From Glebionis coronaria (Eukaryota > Streptophyta > Magnoliopsida > Asterales > Asteraceae), in assembly GCA_025667525.1 (NCBI GenBank), contig CM046881.1, positions 31,659,665 to 31,723,664 of the forward strand: 64,000 nt of DNA, given 5' to 3'. The notes below the pieces were generated by a model. The model was given only the letters and a program-made list of their open reading frames with translations, ran no database searches and was not told where the DNA came from. Position 1 is the stretch's first letter. Every line of letters begins with the position of its first letter. Below are positions 59,756 to 64,000 of the stretch, one piece after another. The position numbers were made by a program, and so were the translations under genes.

Positions 59756-60443
59756 TGATTTATATTGTATTTGAAGATATCATAAAAATATGTATAACCC
59801 TAAAAAGCATGATGCATTAACAAACATCACACTGAAGCTAAAATTCAAGCATGCGCATATGTCTATTACTTTTAGTTTAAAAAGAGAAGCACAATGTGTA
59901 GTTACAAAGTCAAGATCCCCAATGATGGACAGGTATGAAAAGTTTTAAGGATTCAAGGAACTGGAGACTCTACCTATCCAAATGTAAAATCAGGCAGTTT
60001 AAATGAAACAATTGTCTTTGTTAAGGGAACTATTTTTGAGAAATTTAATGGTTGCAATCTACAGAACAGGCATTATAGTGGCGAATATGCGAATTGATTT
60101 TCTCTTGGAGATGTGTTTTGAACATTACCTGTTTAAAAGAATATATGCAAATCAGTAACATGAAGAGAAAAGGACTACTAAAAGCCTAAAAGTTGACACT
60201 TGGGAGTCAAATATTCCAGGATTAGAACTTAAAATACAATAGTCCCCACAGAAATGCTTATATCAGAACCTCAAAAGGAGTGGAAACCAAAAAATAAATT
60301 AACCACAGTTAAGGTATCGTCACAAGCAAAAGAAAAGTGCTTATGAGACAGTAGGAGTATTTCAGTTCAGGGATTGAATTAAACCAAACGATTAAGAATT
60401 CTTAGTATCAAAAGTGGAGCAGTAAATAAAGTAACCATATTGG
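59756..60443. other. No gene seen
   Basis: AT-rich, intron-like; nothing that I can support. Confidence 0.4.
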
Positions 60444-60653
60444 TCAAAATAGCCAGGACGACCCGGGATGGCAACAACGGGATGATAACATCTGAACATA
60501 TACATTGAGCTTGGTAGGACGAGTTAAGTCGAAAGGTGACACGCGACCATCACCATCAACATCAGAATGGTAGAACTGGGCATGATAGCTTTGCGTGCAT
60601 TTTCTACAATGTGTGTTTTTAAGTGCTCGATAATTTATTCTAAAGTGTGACAT
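60444..60653 (-). pseudogene. Possible exon with EF-hand-like loop
   Basis: The 69-residue frame includes FYHSDVDGDGRVSPFDL (about 60578-60528), which has Asp at positions 1, 3, 5 and 12 of a calcium-binding loop. The rest is unfamiliar and no start or splice sites could be fixed. Could be a chance or captured piece. Confidence 0.3.
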
Positions 60654-61329
60654 GATTTATAATTTTCAATAATTTAATAGTGATTGTTATTTAGTAATCA
60701 GGCCCTCTTTCAAGAGCATCTTGAATATGCGAAGAATGATAACTGATTAACTGGTAAACCGCTTTTGCTTTTTGACTTGTTCCATATTAATATTGACGGT
60801 AGGATGATATAGTAAAGGAATAAATTTCCATCTCTAAGTGCCTCTAAAAGGACAGGTAACCTAAAAAAGAGGGCACACTCCCATCCTCAAGTGTGATTGT
60901 GTGAGCACACTTCCATCACTGCCCAGTTCTGGGTATGTTCTACATGATAGCAAGAAAATCGTATTATTCAAGAAAATCTAATTATGCAAGCAAACCTACA
61001 TCAGTTTCCCAAATCCGACATCAAAGATACAGTGGAACACCAAATCTGATATTCCAAACAATTAACTAACATATATTTAAATACAATTATCTAATTAACA
61101 TCAATGTTATAAAAAATTGACATAATGATAATTAGGGGCTGAGGGAATGACTCACCTTAGAAGACAATGATAAATCAGCAAGGTAGGGGTGATACAGTGG
61201 TAGACTCAAAAGCTGTGTGTGGTGAGCGACAGCGGGCTTATAGTATCCATATTGGAAAAGATGAAAATAATGAAAAATATGAATAATAACAGCTCAAAAC
61301 ATTGAAAATATTGAAAACCCTTGAGATAT
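60654..61329. other. No gene seen
   Basis: Low-complexity intergenic or intron-like sequence; nothing supported. Confidence 0.4.
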
Positions 61330-62205
61330 GCTTAAGTGGCTTTGAAACATCTTTGGCGCTGCCTCTGATCTAGCCTCTGTAATATGACACTATCGCAGAG
61401 TGTTCATAGGTGGTGAGCTTTAAGACTTACAATCACATGTGGCATATGTATGTTGAGTGTGTTAATTTTATCATATCAAATGAATTAAGAACAAAGGACC
61501 CACGTCTTTATTTAGTTGACGTATTTGAGTATTACATGTCCCAACATCAGTACGGGTGAGGAGAGAGTCTGTTGCACCGAAGACAAAACCGAAGCCATAT
61601 GTTTCATCAGTATCAGTAACTTCGCAACCTGCACCAACTTTAGTTGTTCCAAAACAACAAACGGAAGCTCTGAAGGAGGTTTGTACCTGGTAAAAACGAA
61701 GTTTATTAAGTTCATAAATCCTACATTCTCGATGGACACCATTTTGTAAAAGCCTTAATTTCATAAATCCCACATTCTCGATGGATCCAGCCCATTAGAG
61801 GTTTAAATAGCTATTTCTTCTGCAAAAATGTTTACTTTACCGTAGAATCAATACATGTATGGTTCATATTCGATTTTGAGAAAGGAAAAAAAGTATACAC
61901 GGGCATATTAGAAATATATTACCTGAAAGTGAAGTTTCTTCAACTGAATTTGGATTTGGTTGAGCAGCTACGGGCTTTGTTTGAGCATGAATAACCTTAG
62001 AGACATGAACTTCAGCTTCCTTTCTCCATTACAGCGACACATATGGCTAAACATTCAAAAGAGAAACGTTTCTTGTTTAGCTAAAGTTAAAACTACATAT
62101 GAAACATCATACATCAGTCTTTTCAAGCGTCTTAGTTAAAGTTTCAGTTATTAGCAGCTAAAACTTATAAAGCTCATGAAGCTCCGTCCTATGTTGTTCA
62201 GAGAA
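61330..62205 (-). pseudogene. Cluster of exon-like segments of an unknown gene, broken
   Basis: Three minus-strand segments look like consecutive exons. The first, about 62205-62113, reads SEQHRTELHELYKF then a stop, and goes on LLITETLTKTLEKTD before GTATGA. The second, about 62030-61923, reads KEAEVHVSKVIHAQTKPVAA to a CAG|GTAATA donor. The third is at about 61670-61512 (LPFVVLEQLKLVQVAKLL). A further short one may follow an ATTACAG acceptor near 61372. The first is rich in heptad-like Leu. The in-frame stop argues for a pseudogene. No family recognised. Confidence 0.35.
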
Positions 62206-62950
62206 ACGAAAAAATAACGAAGATCGGCGTGTTGATAATAAAGATCTGACTATAGTAGCGTTTATATGTCCTCATTATACCTTTGCCCCTAGATATGTTA
62301 TCAAGTTCCATACACTCTATTTTTTAACCATTTTCCGGATCAATAATCGACAAAACAGATTCACATTAGGTTCAATATTCAGGAATGTAACGTATGAAAT
62401 TAGGCATAATCTCCAAGATAACTATAAAAAACTTGAGAACCCCTTTATGCAAGGCAAAGTTTTCCATAGCTAATTCAAATTCATTATCGAATTACACAGT
62501 ATCCTATAACTTTTTTTTTGGGTAAAAGGGACTTCACCCCGGTAAAATAATCCTATACCTTATTTAATTTCATTGCCGAAAACTCAAACTGGCATTAGCT
62601 TATTACATAGTAATAGCAAACATATAGCTTAAAATGGGTTTAAAAGGAAAACTTATCTATTCCAAATAGCTTTAAAAAAAATTACCATGCCTTATGAGAT
62701 GAGACAAATAGTATTTCTTGTAGTCTTTCCTGAGGCATAACAATGTCCATACAAAATCAGCATATTGACATCTTTGACGACCTTCAAATGATACATTTTC
62801 CCTGGACTCTGAACGGGAGACCTAGTATGACCTTTACCTTAGCTGGCATTGATTTTCCTAAATAGCTCCTGAAGCTGACTTTCAAATACATAAAGACCAT
62901 CTACCTATTATCCAACACTGTAGTGGATAATCTATAGCCCTTACCATCAG
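62206..62950. other. No gene seen
   Basis: Intron-like AT-rich sequence with a TTTTTTTTT run; nothing supported. Confidence 0.4.
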
Positions 62951-63263
62951 TTCTGAAATTCCAACATCAAAACCAAACAACCAAAAATGTTATGACCCAG
63001 TTCAATAAAGTCATGAATACGATTAACTGTGCCAAAACTCCATGCTCCTATAAGAATGAGTGGACAGTATCCCCACTGATTTAAAGCCTGTCCAAAGAAA
63101 GATAGTAATGACTTAATAGACCTCCAGGGAAATCATGTTAATGGGTGCATAAATAATGTACTCTTGTGACTATTAGGTTGATTTCGACATGAAAAGATAC
63201 ACATACCATCATATCCGCTCGCGTTTCTAACTGATTACCCCGACCAGACATGACCACTAACAC
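62951..63263 (-). pseudogene. GCR1-like (plant seven-helix, GPCR-like) gene fragment
   Basis: Two minus-strand exons. The first, about 63263-63207, reads VVMSGRGNQLETRADMM and ends ATG|GTATGT. The second starts after TTTGGACAG at 63087 and reads ALNQWGYCPLILIGAWSFGT, then VNRIHDFIELGHNIF. These match, with changes, the loop and sixth-helix region of the Arabidopsis cAMP-receptor-like protein GCR1 as I recall it. After GHNIF the frame breaks by small indels relative to that protein, and the last helix is not found. The N-terminal five helices are also missing from the window. It is therefore a fragment or pseudogene. Similarity is from memory; confidence in the family is good, in function none. 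Confidence 0.68.
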
Positions 63264-63599
63264 TTGAAATTCACAAAAAATTATCTTAGACCAACGCTTG
63301 GATGGTGTAATAAAAATTCCATCGATAATATATCAGAAGATCCATATAAATGAAGTGATCTCACCTGCATTACAGAGAGAGCATGATCTTTTTTGTCAAA
63401 TAGAAATTACTATTTAAGCTAGAAATAAAGGGAATAGATTGAACATAGAATCAGATACTTATGATGTGAAAATTTTAGAGTCGAATGATCAATTTTGTCA
63501 TGATCCGTAATAATCATATATATTTTCCACACAAATTTTAGGAGAAAGAAGCAGATGCAAGTTGTTTATCAAAACTAATTAAAAGTGAATCCTTTTCAT

Positions 63600-63990
63600 A
63601 TTCGATGTGCAGAACCTCGATGCACAGACCAAAGTCATTACTGTTTGTTTGACCAGTTCCGGCTCACCTAAAGAGAATGATTATATAAAAACTCATGCTT
63701 TGAAGTATTTTTGTGAAAGACATATGCGAAAAGGTTAAAGCAAACCTGGTCAGTTAGGAGCTTGGCGAGTAAAGCGTTTGGAAGAGTTGTTGGATCTTTT
63801 ACACTGTCCCTCTACATGATCTCACAAACCCTATTAAAGCAACAGAGAAAAAACCGCATAAGCTTGAATATTCAAAAACATAAAAATTGTATCACATAAA
63901 TACTATGAAAATGATGTCTGTGTGACACCTTGCTGCAACTCTAAGTAAACATCAGAAGTTTTTCTCAGCAAGTTCACTGCAGTGACTTCT
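63600..63990 (-). pseudogene. Exon-like segments of another unidentified gene
   Basis: Three minus-strand segments with splice-like ends: about 63990-63929 (EVTAVNLLRKTSDVYLELQQ, donor CAAG|GTGTCA), about 63811-63746 (VKDPTTLPNALLAKLLTDQ, donor CAG|GTTTGC) and 63667 to about 63600 (acceptor CTTTAG, EPELVKQTVMTLVCASRF in one frame). They read like helical, alpha-repeat protein, but I recognise no family. They do not belong to GCR1. They may continue beyond the window. Confidence 0.35.
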
Positions 63991-64000
63991 ATTTTTTTAT

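Overview
This is a stretch of AT-rich plant nuclear DNA made almost entirely of transposable elements nested inside one another. The copia, Tekay-like and Athila-like polyproteins and the repeated accessory ORFs look most like elements I know from Asteraceae (daisy family) genomes. That placement rests on recalled protein similarity, not on a search. I see no complete ordinary host gene. Nearly every ORF belongs to a retroelement and carries stops or frameshifts. In the text below, '+' and '-' give orientation.

Layout, outside to inside. (1) C1, 1-13331 (+), is the right part of a Sirevirus-like Ty1/copia element: gag end, pol, a long third ORF after pol, and a 3' LTR at 12855-13331. A minus-oriented gypsy-type solo LTR (8371-11992) sits in the third ORF and itself carries a MULE-like element (10961-11958). 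(2) G1, 13332 to about 57752 (+), is an old Tekay-like Ty3/gypsy element and forms the backbone. It is split between gag and protease by E2 (15472-52514, -, duplication ATATG) and inside the reverse transcriptase by S5 (53420-55215, -, duplication CATAC). (3) E2 is an Athila-like element without RT or integrase, carrying a retropepsin-like ORF and a second ORF with a probable intron. (4) E2 is split by G3 (23078-51018, +, duplication CCAAG), a chromovirus whose gag is divided by three short introns. (5) The 5' LTR of G3 is split by A4 (23124-39541, +, duplication ATCGT), a 16.4-kb Athila element, and by a copia solo LTR (40065-40593, -, duplication GAAAA).

From 57690 the backbone gives way to a (TA)n tract holding a Micron-like MITE, then a Helitron-type 3' end on the minus strand at 58112. 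The last 4.5 kb contain scattered minus-strand exon-like pieces. One pair clearly resembles the plant GPCR-like protein GCR1 but is broken.

How the parts work together: A4 and G3 carry almost complete gag-pol sets, each broken by only a few lesions, so A4 and G3 are probably the youngest large insertions. E2 has no replication enzymes, but its primer-binding site, polypurine tract and LTR ends closely resemble those of A4. The simplest reading is that E2-type elements are moved in trans by Athila-type enzymes. The most unusual points are the phase-consistent introns in G3 gag, the near-palindromic 11-mer scattered through E2, and S5, a retroelement whose two ends are inverted rather than direct repeats.
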